5,214 bases of DNA from DRGV01 sp018903055 [NCBI: bacterium]. Its GTDB lineage: Bacteria > UBP18 > UBA7526. The DNA is taken from assembly GCA_018903055.1 (NCBI GenBank), contig JAHIPW010000139.1, positions 1 through 5,214 of the forward strand, given 5' to 3'. Both the position numbers and the translations under genes were made by a program. Below, piece by piece: positions 1 through 5,214 of the stretch (position 1 is its first letter; every line of letters starts with the position of its first letter). Below the pieces are notes generated by a model. That model saw nothing but the letters and a program-made list of their open reading frames with translations, did not search any database and had not been told where the DNA came from.

Positions 1-521
1 AAGACTTTAGAGAAAACAGCCCGGTAGCCTTTCTCTTGAAATTCCTTACACTTTCTCTTTGTCCTTTCCTCTAAAGAGGCGTCTATGTAGAACTTCTTAT
101 CTGCTTCAGGAAGGACTACGGTTCCGATGTCCCTTCCTTCTACCACAACCCTCCCCTTCCTCGCCATTCTTCTCTGAAACTTGAGAAATTCTTTCCGGAC
201 ACCCGTTATCTTCCCTATTTGAGCTACTTTCTCATCTATTTCAGGAGTTTTTATCTTCCCTGAAATATCCTCGCCCTTTAGAAAGATGTGCCATTCCCCG
301 TCTAATTCTTTAATCGCTATCTTTAATTCAGAGGCCAATCCTATCAGGGTCTCCTCATTTTTAAAGTCAATTCCCTTCCGAAGCGCCTCATAGGTGAGGG
401 TGCGATAGAGGAGACCACTCTCTAAATAGGAGTAACCCAATCTCTTGGCTACTAATTTTGCCAAGGTACTCTTTCCGGCACCTGCCGGGCCATCGATAGC
501 TATAGTTAATTTACGAGCCAT
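1..521 (-). CDS. cmk: Cytidylate kinase (CMP/dCMP kinase), 3' end cut off by the window edge
   Basis: Cytosolic enzyme that phosphorylates CMP and dCMP to the diphosphates using ATP. The frame is open from the ATG at 519-521 to the window edge and gives 173 residues. The family is usually about 220-230 residues, so roughly the last 50 are missing, including the late Asp/Arg-rich substrate-binding part. Seen: a P-loop GPAGAGKST at residues 11-19; the CMP-site segment YLESGLLYR at 32-40, which keeps the Ser and Arg of the usual D-[ST]-G-A-x-Y-R; the insert-domain motif GEDISGKIKTPEI at 83-95; and VVEGRDIGTVVLP at 126-138, the family signature. The match to E. coli Cmk, recalled from memory, continues through QEKGY at 162-166. 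It is the last visible gene of the aromatic block but sits 228 bases beyond aroA, so it may have its own promoter. Linkage of cmk to aroA is common in bacteria. Identity is secure. Confidence 0.96.
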   Translation of the reverse strand, partial: MARKLTIAIDGPAGAGKSTLAKLVAKRLGYSYLESGLLYRTLTYEALRKGIDFKNEETLIGLASELKIAIKELDGEWHIFLKGEDISGKIKTPEIDEKVAQIGKITGVRKEFLKFQRRMARKGRVVVEGRDIGTVVLPEADKKFYIDASLEERTKRKCKEFQEKGYRAVFSKV

Positions 522-524
522 TTA

Positions 525-531
525 CCTCCCC
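525..531 (-). promoter_or_regulatory. Ribosome binding site of cmk, unusually close to the start
   Basis: The minus strand reads GGGGAGGTAAATG into the cmk start. The GGAGG core is only 3 nt from the ATG, shorter than the usual 5-9 nt. No better start lies nearby: the P-loop begins at residue 11, and the encoded N-terminus MARKLTIAIDGP is what the family expects. The site lies right at the edge of the inverted repeat at 531-735. Confidence 0.75.
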
Positions 532-542
532 ATTGCTATATT

Positions 543-569
543 AAAAATTAAAATGTAAAAATTAAAATG
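543..569. repeat. Tandem 13-base direct repeat inside the left arm
   Basis: AAAAATTAAAATG occurs perfectly at 543-555 and again at 557-569, a period of 14. It is followed by a looser ACAAATCAAAATTT stretch. This is either the substructure of the intergenic repeat or slippage in AT-rich DNA. Confidence 0.7.
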
Positions 570-603
570 ACAAATCAAAATTTAAAAAGGAGTCTGAGAA
601 AAG

Positions 604-633
604 ATTATATAACTTAGTACTAAAGCTTATAAA
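604..633 (-). promoter_or_regulatory. Possible sigma-70 promoter for cmk
   Basis: The minus strand carries a perfect -10 hexamer TATAAT at 609-604. An 18-base spacer separates it from a weak -35 candidate TTTATA at 633-628 (4 of 6 to TTGACA). Transcription would start near 597, giving a leader of about 75 nt before the cmk ATG. It is well placed for independent cmk expression inside the non-coding gap. The surroundings are very AT-rich, so a chance TATAAT is quite likely. This is inference only. Confidence 0.3.
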
Positions 634-749
634 ATTTCTATGCAATACAAGTATTCTTGGCGATTACATTGGTTTTGATATTTAATATGTAATTTTAATA
701 TTTGATTTTTAATATTTAATTTTCCCATCGCAATCCTAACCATAACCCA

Positions 750-2033
750 TTACCCTGCCACCTTTAACTTCTCCAGGGTTTTTTCAAATTCCGGAAAGGA
801 GGTCTTAATGCAATCGGTATCAGAGACCACTGTTTCTCCTTGAGCCATCAATCCAGCAATGACTAAGGCCATGGCCATCCGATGGTCAGTGAAGCTATCT
901 AACTTTTTCCCCTTTAATTCAGTCGGTCCCTGGATAACTAAACCATCCTCTTTTTCTTCAACCTTTGCTCCCATTCTCGAAAGATTGGTTGCCAAAGCCC
1001 TGATTCTGTCTGTTTCCTTTACTCTCAACTCTCGGGCACCCTTTATTGTTGTCTTCCCTTCTGCCTTTGTGGCAGCAAGGGCCAGAATGGGAAGCTCATC
1101 GATGACCCTGGGAATTATCTCCCCACCGATGGTTATCCCCTTTAATCTACTTCCTCTGACTACCACATCCCCCAGGGGTTCATTATTCTTTTCTCTCAGA
1201 TTCTCTATCTCTATCTCCGCCCCCATTCTCTTCAAGATATCGATTACTCCCGTACGTGCAGGATTGAGACCTACTCCAGAGAGTTTAACATGAGAGCCAG
1301 ACAAAAGAATAGCGCCCACCATGAAGAAGGAGGCGCTTGAGATATCCCCAGGGATACTAATCGGTTTGGCGACCAATTCCTTTCCTCCCGCTATACTTAC
1401 TGTTAAATCCCTGACCTCTATATCCGCTTCCAGGTACTTAAGCATCCTCTCTGTATGATCTCTCGATCTTGCGGGCTCTGTGACCTCCGTCTTCCCTTGA
1501 GCATAGAGACCAGCCAAAAGAATGGCCGATTTTACTTGGGCGCTGGGGACGGGTGTTCGGTAGGAAATAGCCTTTAACCTTTTTCCCTCTATCTTGAGAG
1601 GAGCAAATCTCCCTTCTATCTTTGCTCCCATTCTTTCCAGGGGCTCGACTACCCGATCCATGGGCCTCGTCCTCAAGGATTCGTCCCCGGTAATAGTGGA
1701 GCTAAAGTCCTGTGCCGCTAAAATACCGGAGAGGAGGCGTATAGTAGTGCCTGAGTTCCCGCAGTCTATAATCTCTCCTGGTTGGGATAAACCCCTTAAT
1801 CCCTTTCCCTGAATGGTGAGAGAATCGCTTCCCGCTCCCTTTATCTCAATCCCCATAGACTGAAAGGCAGAAACGGTCTTCAGAACATCCTCTCCCTTTG
1901 AGATCCCGGAGACCAAAGTTCTTCCCCTTGCTAAAGAAGCGAGCATGATGGCCCGGTGGGAGATGGACTTATCTCCCGGGAGGGTGATCTCACCCCTTAA
2001 ATGTCTAATGGGCCTAACCCTGATTTCGCTCAC
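750..2033 (-). CDS. aroA: 3-phosphoshikimate 1-carboxyvinyltransferase (EPSP synthase)
   Basis: Cytosolic enzyme of the sixth shikimate step: it joins phosphoenolpyruvate to shikimate-3-phosphate, giving EPSP. At 427 residues it has the normal family length. Seen: LPGDKSISHRA at 18-28 (Lys22, Ser23 and Arg27 bind substrate); GNSGTTIRLL at 92-101, the PEP/glyphosate loop; SAQVKSA at 164-170; VIDELP at 310-315 with catalytic Asp312; RVKETDRI at 337-344 with Lys339 and Glu340; FTDHRMAMAL at 381-390 with His384 and Arg385; and Lys410 in CIKTSFP. The SAQVK segment and Leu after the loop Arg (where E. coli has Pro) resemble the class II, Bacillus/Staphylococcus-like branch rather than E. coli. The start is GTG at 2033-2031, overlapping the tyrA stop by 4 nt (GTGA). 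Only a weak purine stretch (AAGAGAT) precedes it, so translation is probably coupled to tyrA. Identity is secure; the class assignment is an inference. Confidence 0.97.
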   Translation of the reverse strand: MSEIRVRPIRHLRGEITLPGDKSISHRAIMLASLARGRTLVSGISKGEDVLKTVSAFQSMGIEIKGAGSDSLTIQGKGLRGLSQPGEIIDCGNSGTTIRLLSGILAAQDFSSTITGDESLRTRPMDRVVEPLERMGAKIEGRFAPLKIEGKRLKAISYRTPVPSAQVKSAILLAGLYAQGKTEVTEPARSRDHTERMLKYLEADIEVRDLTVSIAGGKELVAKPISIPGDISSASFFMVGAILLSGSHVKLSGVGLNPARTGVIDILKRMGAEIEIENLREKNNEPLGDVVVRGSRLKGITIGGEIIPRVIDELPILALAATKAEGKTTIKGARELRVKETDRIRALATNLSRMGAKVEEKEDGLVIQGPTELKGKKLDSFTDHRMAMALVIAGLMAQGETVVSDTDCIKTSFPEFEKTLEKLKVAG

Positions 2034-2875
2034 AATTTATCTCTTGTCTCTTTTGCTTTCTCAAACTTATGGAGGAGATTATCTCCCTCCTCTTTGGAGA
2101 GGGCCTCTTCCATTTCAGAGAGGATCTCCTTGAACCTCTTGATTGCTTTAGAGATCTCCTCTCTATTGGCGAAAGAGATCTCCTTCCACATACTGGGGGG
2201 ACTGGCGGCAATGCGCGTGGTATCCCGGAAACCTTCCCCCATAAGAGAGAGGACCCTCTCCTCTTCTTGCGCTAATTCCCCAATGAGATTGGTGAGAGAG
2301 GCAGCTAAGATATGGGGGAGGTGGCTGGTAAAGGCTACCAGTCTATCGTGTATTGCACAATCCAGGAAGAGAACTTTGGCTCCCAGATCCTGCCACATAC
2401 TCTTTACTAAGGCAAGTGCCTTCTTATCCGTTTTCTTTACCGGGGTTAAGACAACCGTAGCCTCTTTAAAGAGATCGGCTCTCGCTGCTTGAGGCCCCCT
2501 CTTCTCGCTTCCTGCTAAGGGATGACCACCGATGAAGAAAGGGTGATCTATTCTCTTAAGAATAGGTCCTTTCACACTCCCCACATCAGTTACCACACAT
2601 CCCTTCTTCAGATGGGGAAGGATCTTCCTAAAAGTCTCTATCGTGAGTTCAAGAGGGGTGGCAATTACTACCAGGTCAGCATCCTTCACACCAGAGGTTA
2701 GATCAGTAGTTATCTCATCCACTTCTCTTCTCTCCCGGGCAACCTTTAGAGATTCTTCTCTCCTTCCTACGCCAATTATTCTTTTGGCAATCTTTTTCTC
2801 TTTGAGTGCCAAACCCAAAGAACCACCGATGAGGCCCACCCCAATAATAGCCACCTGATTTATTTGTTGAGGCAT
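2030..2875 (-). CDS. tyrA: Prephenate/arogenate dehydrogenase (TyrA family), no ACT domain
   Basis: Cytosolic enzyme that oxidatively decarboxylates prephenate (or arogenate) toward tyrosine. The protein has 281 residues: an N-terminal Rossmann domain followed by a helical dimerisation domain. Seen: nucleotide loop GVGLIGGS at 12-19; TDVGSVKG at 96-103; GGHPLAGSEKRGP at 116-128 with catalytic His118; HDRLVAFTSHLPH at 176-188; and GFRDTTRIAASPPSMW at 215-230 with substrate-binding Arg. The fold, length and motifs follow Aquifex TyrA. No chorismate mutase or C-terminal ACT domain is fused. After the second beta strand it has GVGRREES (35-42), without the acidic residue of NAD enzymes, so NADP use is likely (inference). 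The frame can extend 10 codons upstream to a TTG, but the ATG at 2873-2875 has a ribosome site and begins just before the Rossmann strand, so it is preferred. It overlaps aroA by 4 nt. The choice between prephenate and arogenate cannot be made from sequence. Confidence 0.94.
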   Translation of the reverse strand: MPQQINQVAIIGVGLIGGSLGLALKEKKIAKRIIGVGRREESLKVARERREVDEITTDLTSGVKDADLVVIATPLELTIETFRKILPHLKKGCVVTDVGSVKGPILKRIDHPFFIGGHPLAGSEKRGPQAARADLFKEATVVLTPVKKTDKKALALVKSMWQDLGAKVLFLDCAIHDRLVAFTSHLPHILAASLTNLIGELAQEEERVLSLMGEGFRDTTRIAASPPSMWKEISFANREEISKAIKRFKEILSEMEEALSKEEGDNLLHKFEKAKETRDKL

Positions 2876-2884
2876 ATCAACTTT

Positions 2885-2890
2885 CCTCTC
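2885..2890 (-). promoter_or_regulatory. Ribosome binding site that decides the tyrA start
   Basis: The minus strand reads GAGAGG followed by 9 bases and then the ATG at 2875. The alternative TTG at 2905 has no purine-rich site in front of it. This supports the 281-residue protein over a form 10 residues longer whose extra N-terminus (MEFEEERKVD) lies outside the Rossmann fold. Confidence 0.65.
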
Positions 2891-2950
2891 TTCTTCAAAT
2901 TCCAATTATCAAATGATGAAAAAGTATCTTCTGAAAAATGATTTAATTCT

Positions 2951-3053
2951 CAAAGTCCGAAATCCGAAAAAATGACCCAATTTCCAATGTCCAAATTTAA
3001 CCATTTTGTCATTAGACATTTATTCGTCATTCTGGTTTCGGGCTTCGTCATTT
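2951..3053. repeat. Imperfect inverted repeat in the tyrA-aroF gap
   Basis: The 204-base gap between tyrA and aroF has no gene. It contains two arms in opposite orientation. The left arm, from 2951, reads CAAAGTCCGAAATCCG and then AAAAAATGAC (to 2976). The right arm, read on the minus strand from 3047 down, gives CGAAGCCCGAAACCAG and then AATGACGAAT. Shared blocks are AAG-CCGAAA and AATGAC, with a few mismatches and a short gap. The right half carries three GTCATT copies at 3008, 3026 and 3047, and the left arm has the complement AATGAC. The transcript could fold into a long bulged hairpin between aroF and tyrA. There is no terminal T-run, so it does not look like an intrinsic terminator. A dispersed palindromic or MITE-like genomic repeat is the most plausible reading. 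Confidence 0.55.
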
Positions 3054-3079
3054 TCCATATGTTTTGGTTACTTAATTCT

Positions 3080-4093
3080 TTAGATGCTTCTTCCTACAGC
3101 CTCTGCTATTCTTCCCAGTTCCTTCATTAGTCTTTCAAAATCCTTAGGCAACAGGCTCTGAGCACCATCAGAGAGAGCCTCCTCAGGATGGGTATGGACC
3201 TCGATGAGCAAGCCATCTGCTCCCGCCGCTACTGCAGCCTTTGATATAGGAGCGATGAGGGATCTCCTTCCCGTGGCATGAGAGGGATCGACGATAATAG
3301 GTAAGTGGCTCAATTCCTCCACTAAACCGATGGCACTGATATCTACTGTATTCCTGGTGGCATCCTCAAAGGTCCTTATTCCTCGCTCACATAAAATTAC
3401 TTCCTCATTCCCACTGGATAGAATGTATTCGGCGCTCATGAAGAGCTCGGTCAAAGTAGCTGCCAGCCCCCTCTTCAGAAGGACGGGCTTCTGGCACTTC
3501 CCCACCTCCTTTAAGAGGTTGAAGTTCTGCATATTCCTTGCCCCGATCTGGATGATGTCGGCATATTCTGCTACCAGTTCTACATCCCGGGTATCCATGA
3601 CCTCAGTGAGAATGGCCAGGCCGGTCTCCTCTTTTGCCGCTTTCAAGTATTCTAATCCCTCTTTTCCCAGCCCCTGAAAGGAGTAAGGGGAGGTGCGGGG
3701 CTTGAAGGCTCCACCCCGTAAGATCGTTGCTCCCGCCGCCTTTACTTTCTTAGCGATGGAGATGAGGAGTTCTTTCTCTTCCACAGCGCAAGGTCCAGCG
3801 ATAACCACAATTTTCTTTCCTCCGATCTTAATCCCCTTAATATCAATCACACTATCCTCTTGTTTAAACTCACGGGAAACAAGTTTATAGGGTGCTAAAA
3901 CGGGCATTACTTTTTCTACCCCAGGATAAACTTCTAAAGGTTGAACCCTTAAGATATCCTCCTCGCCAATAACGCCAATAATCGTCCGCTCCACACCCTT
4001 AGAGACCATGTGTCTTAACCCCAGGGACTCAATTTTTTTCAGAATATGATTTATCTGCTCCTTGGTTGCTCCCCGCTTTAAAACAATAATCAT
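3080..4093 (-). CDS. aroF: 3-deoxy-7-phosphoheptulonate (DAHP) synthase, type I-beta with N-terminal regulatory domain
   Basis: Cytosolic metal-dependent enzyme that condenses phosphoenolpyruvate with erythrose-4-phosphate, the committed entry step of the shikimate pathway. The 337 residues match the Thermotoga maritima type (about 338). Residues 1 to about 70 form a ferredoxin-like (ACT-like) domain, and about 85-337 form the TIM barrel. Barrel motifs: IAGPCAVE at 98-105; [19 protein letters not shown] at 125-143; [10 protein letters not shown] at 182-191; KPVLLKRG at 202-209; CERGIRTFE at 235-243; VDPSHATG at 268-275; [17 protein letters not shown] at 298-314. The metal ligands fall at Cys102, His272, Glu298 and Asp309, the same numbers I recall for the Thermotoga enzyme. 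In that family the N-terminal domain mediates feedback inhibition by tyrosine or phenylalanine, so this protein is probably the control point of the operon. The ATG is 4 nt after the hisC stop with a strong ribosome site. Some annotators name it aroG or aroA(DAHP). Confidence 0.97.
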   Translation of the reverse strand: MIIVLKRGATKEQINHILKKIESLGLRHMVSKGVERTIIGVIGEEDILRVQPLEVYPGVEKVMPVLAPYKLVSREFKQEDSVIDIKGIKIGGKKIVVIAGPCAVEEKELLISIAKKVKAAGATILRGGAFKPRTSPYSFQGLGKEGLEYLKAAKEETGLAILTEVMDTRDVELVAEYADIIQIGARNMQNFNLLKEVGKCQKPVLLKRGLAATLTELFMSAEYILSSGNEEVILCERGIRTFEDATRNTVDISAIGLVEELSHLPIIVDPSHATGRRSLIAPISKAAVAAGADGLLIEVHTHPEEALSDGAQSLLPKDFERLMKELGRIAEAVGRSI

Positions 4094-4097
4094 CTCC

Positions 4098-5214
4098 CTA
4101 CCTCCTCAATATTTTCTTTAAGGCTTGGATGAATTTCTTGTTCTCTTCTTCCCTTCCCATGGTCACCCTTATGTAATTATTCAGCCCCCAGGCACTCATC
4201 TCCCTTATAATAATTCCTTTTAGCAACAACTCTCGACAAATTTTCTCTCCACTCCTTCTTGTCTCGCTACAGGCGGGGCTTACCCTCGCTCCTCTGCGAG
4301 GGGCGGGGTTTAGATTTATGAGAATGAAGTTGGTCTGAGTAGGAACGTATTCCAAACCCAGACTTTTAAAAGCATTATAGAAAAATCTCTTTCCCTCGCG
4401 ATTCATCCTTCTTGTCTTCTTCACCTGTTCTTTATCCTTCAGGCTTGCCAAGGCAGCTGCCTGGGCAAGGGAATTGACATTGAAGGGGAGGCGTACTTTA
4501 GAGAGGAGGTCGATTACCTCTTCTCGGGCAATGCCATAGCCAATCCTCAGACCCGCCAGGCCATAGATCTTAGCAAAGGTTCGCAGGATGATGATATTTT
4601 TATACTCTTTCAATAACCCGATGCTATTAGGAAAGTCTCTTCTTTCTACATAGTCTTTGTAGGCCTCATCGAGAACCACAATAATTCTCTTAGACACTCT
4701 TTTTAAAAATGCTTTGATTTCTTCCTCGTTAACCATGGTTCCTGTGGGATTGTTTGGGTTGCAGATGAAGATGATCTTTGTCTTTTTGGTAATGGCTTTT
4801 AGTATTCCCTCCAGGTCATAGGTATAATCTTTAAGGGGAACAGGAACTGGTTTTCCACCCATGATCTTAGTTACTATCTCATAAATAAGGAAAGAGGGAT
4901 GGCCATAGATTACTCCCTCCCCAGGGTTTAGGAAAGTCTTGGGAATCAGTTCCATAATCTCATCCGAGCCATTGCCCATGATAAGATTCTCTCGTTTCAC
5001 TTTTAATTTCTTGGCCAATTCTCTTTTTAGATAGAAACAGGAGTCTTCAGGATAGAGATATATCTTAGGCAAGTAATCTCTCAGGGCTTTTATGGTTCGG
5101 GAAGAGGGACCCAGGGTATTCTCATTTGAGGCCAGTTTGATAATCCTCTTCAGGCCCAGTTCCCTCTTCACTTCCTCTATCGGTTTTCCTGGCTTATAAG
5201 GCTTTATCTCTAAG
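4098..5214 (-). CDS. hisC: Histidinol-phosphate/aromatic aminotransferase (HisC family), 5' end cut off by the window edge
   Basis: PLP-dependent, fold-type I aminotransferase. HisC enzymes transaminate histidinol phosphate, and many also act on aromatic keto acids. Lying next to aroF and tyrA, this copy probably forms tyrosine/phenylalanine (inference), as proposed for dual-role HisC in Bacillus. The frame is open to the window edge. Its first visible residues [14 protein letters not shown] are classic HisC N-terminus, so the GTG at 5171 is an internal Val and perhaps only 5-15 residues are missing. Numbering from the first full codon: SNEN at 29-32; NGSDE at 81-85; CNPNNPTG at 151-158; DEAY at 182-185; Schiff-base Lys215 in [17 protein letters not shown]; substrate-carboxylate Arg349 in YIRVTMG. 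The usual Ser before Lys215 is Ala. Residues 303-322 are an extra Arg/Pro-rich loop, described separately, that makes the visible 371 residues long for the family. The stop lies 4 nt before aroF. Confidence 0.93.
   Translation of the reverse strand, partial: LEIKPYKPGKPIEEVKRELGLKRIIKLASNENTLGPSSRTIKALRDYLPKIYLYPEDSCFYLKRELAKKLKVKRENLIMGNGSDEIMELIPKTFLNPGEGVIYGHPSFLIYEIVTKIMGGKPVPVPLKDYTYDLEGILKAITKKTKIIFICNPNNPTGTMVNEEEIKAFLKRVSKRIIVVLDEAYKDYVERRDFPNSIGLLKEYKNIIILRTFAKIYGLAGLRIGYGIAREEVIDLLSKVRLPFNVNSLAQAAALASLKDKEQVKKTRRMNREGKRFFYNAFKSLGLEYVPTQTNFILINLNPAPRRGARVSPACSETRRSGEKICRELLLKGIIIREMSAWGLNNYIRVTMGREEENKKFIQALKKILRR
4101..4106 (-). promoter_or_regulatory. Ribosome binding site of aroF, inside the hisC 3' end
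   Basis: A perfect AGGAGG on the minus strand lies 7 bases before the aroF ATG. The same six bases are the last two sense codons (AGG AGG, Arg-Arg) of hisC, followed directly by its TAG stop. Terminating and initiating ribosomes would therefore share this spot, pointing to co-transcription and likely translational coupling. Confidence 0.85.
4248..4312 (-). repeat. GC-rich palindromic repeat inserted in frame within hisC
   Basis: This stretch is far more GC-rich than the rest of hisC. It contains a perfect 7-bp stem, CCCTCGC at 4283-4289 with GCGAGGG at 4296-4302, around a 6-base loop. It also has a direct repeat offset by 30 bases: GGCGGGGCTTA at 4272-4282 and GGCGGGGTTTA at 4302-4312. The bases 4248-4307 encode [10 protein letters not shown] then [10 protein letters not shown], about 20 residues between the conserved strand TNFILINLN and the helix [11 protein letters not shown], where relatives have only a short turn. 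The frame is kept and no stop is introduced. It resembles the in-frame palindromic elements known from Rickettsia in behaviour, not in sequence. It could alternatively be a local expansion by slippage. Confidence 0.65.

Larger units (their letters stand above)
531..735. repeat. AT-rich imperfect inverted repeat filling the cmk-aroA gap
   Basis: The 228-base gap between cmk and aroA holds no credible gene. Its two ends are related in inverted orientation. The left end reads ATTGCTAT at 532-539. The right end, read on the minus strand, gives ATTGCGAT at 734-727. Each is followed inward by 40-50 bases built from ATTAAAAT-like units. The clearest inner match is ATTAAAATGACAAAT on the left (562-576) against ATTAAAATTACATAT on the right arm. 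The centre, about 590-670, is not obviously repeated. This looks like a degenerate foldback or MITE-like element, or two old copies of a dispersed repeat in opposite orientation. The arms are so AT-rich that part of the match could be compositional. No transposase is present and no target-site duplication is clear. Confidence 0.5.

Noticed and set aside
522-749. Small gene, tRNA or riboswitch in the cmk-aroA gap.
   Set aside because: The sequence is very AT-rich with frequent stops and shows no cloverleaf or known leader pattern. The putative promoter and the inverted repeat are all I can support.
859-1293. Long plus-strand open frame antisense to aroA; similar plus-strand frames lie at 1594-1812, 1945-2492, 2643-2858, 3330-3677 and 3693-3890.
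   Set aside because: All lie opposite genes with clear motifs, have low-complexity Ser/Pro/Leu-rich translations without recognisable domains, and lack convincing ribosome sites. They are shadows of the real genes.
2876-2905. Ten-codon upstream extension of tyrA from a TTG at 2905.
   Set aside because: No ribosome site precedes the TTG, the added residues lie outside the fold, and the ATG at 2875 has a GAGAGG site. The extension would be equally open by chance.
2885-2930. Possible promoter for tyrA with GATAAT near 2896-2901 on the minus strand.
   Set aside because: No acceptable -35 hexamer is found at 16-19 bases, so an isolated -10-like match in AT-rich sequence is not enough.
2951-3053. 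Inverted repeat as an intrinsic terminator after aroF.
   Set aside because: The arms are mismatched, not strongly GC-rich, and no run of T follows the hairpin on the minus strand.
5169-5171. GTG at 5171 as the hisC start.
   Set aside because: The frame continues upstream to the window edge with [10 protein letters not shown], which is conserved HisC sequence. The GTG is an internal valine.
1-5214. CRISPR array, defence island, prophage or transposase.
   Set aside because: No regularly spaced repeats, no recombinase or transposase motifs, and all coding space is taken by five housekeeping biosynthesis genes.

Overview
The window holds a five-gene block, all on the minus strand, for the common aromatic (shikimate/tyrosine) pathway, ending in the nucleotide gene cmk. 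In transcription order (right to left) it reads hisC (5' end cut by the window edge), aroF (DAHP synthase), tyrA (prephenate/arogenate dehydrogenase), aroA (EPSP synthase) and cmk (cytidylate kinase, 3' end cut by the window edge). The gene order hisC-aroF-tyrA-aroA-cmk is a familiar bacterial arrangement. The proteins cover the entry step (AroF), the sixth step (AroA), tyrosine-branch oxidation (TyrA) and the final transamination (HisC). The remaining shikimate enzymes and chorismate mutase are not in the window.

Coupling differs along the block. hisC and aroF are 4 nt apart, and the aroF Shine-Dalgarno is written in the last two hisC codons. tyrA and aroA overlap by 4 nt (GTGA). Two non-coding gaps break the run: 2876-3079 between tyrA and aroF, and 522-749 between cmk and aroA. 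Each contains an imperfect inverted repeat and no recognisable gene. A third repeat-like segment, GC-rich and palindromic, lies in frame inside hisC and adds about 20 residues to the protein.

The organism is a bacterium with moderate-to-low GC, strong AGGAGG-type ribosome sites, frequent AGA/AGG arginine codons and Lys/Glu-rich proteins. The DAHP synthase is the short type with an N-terminal regulatory domain, as in Thermotoga. AT-rich intergenic repeats with this flavour are something I associate with genomes of uncultured anaerobic lineages. I cannot name the phylum from this sequence.

I see no new defence, mobile or signalling system here. The points most worth a second look are the in-frame repeat insertion in hisC, the two inverted-repeat elements in the gaps, and the probable NADP preference of TyrA.
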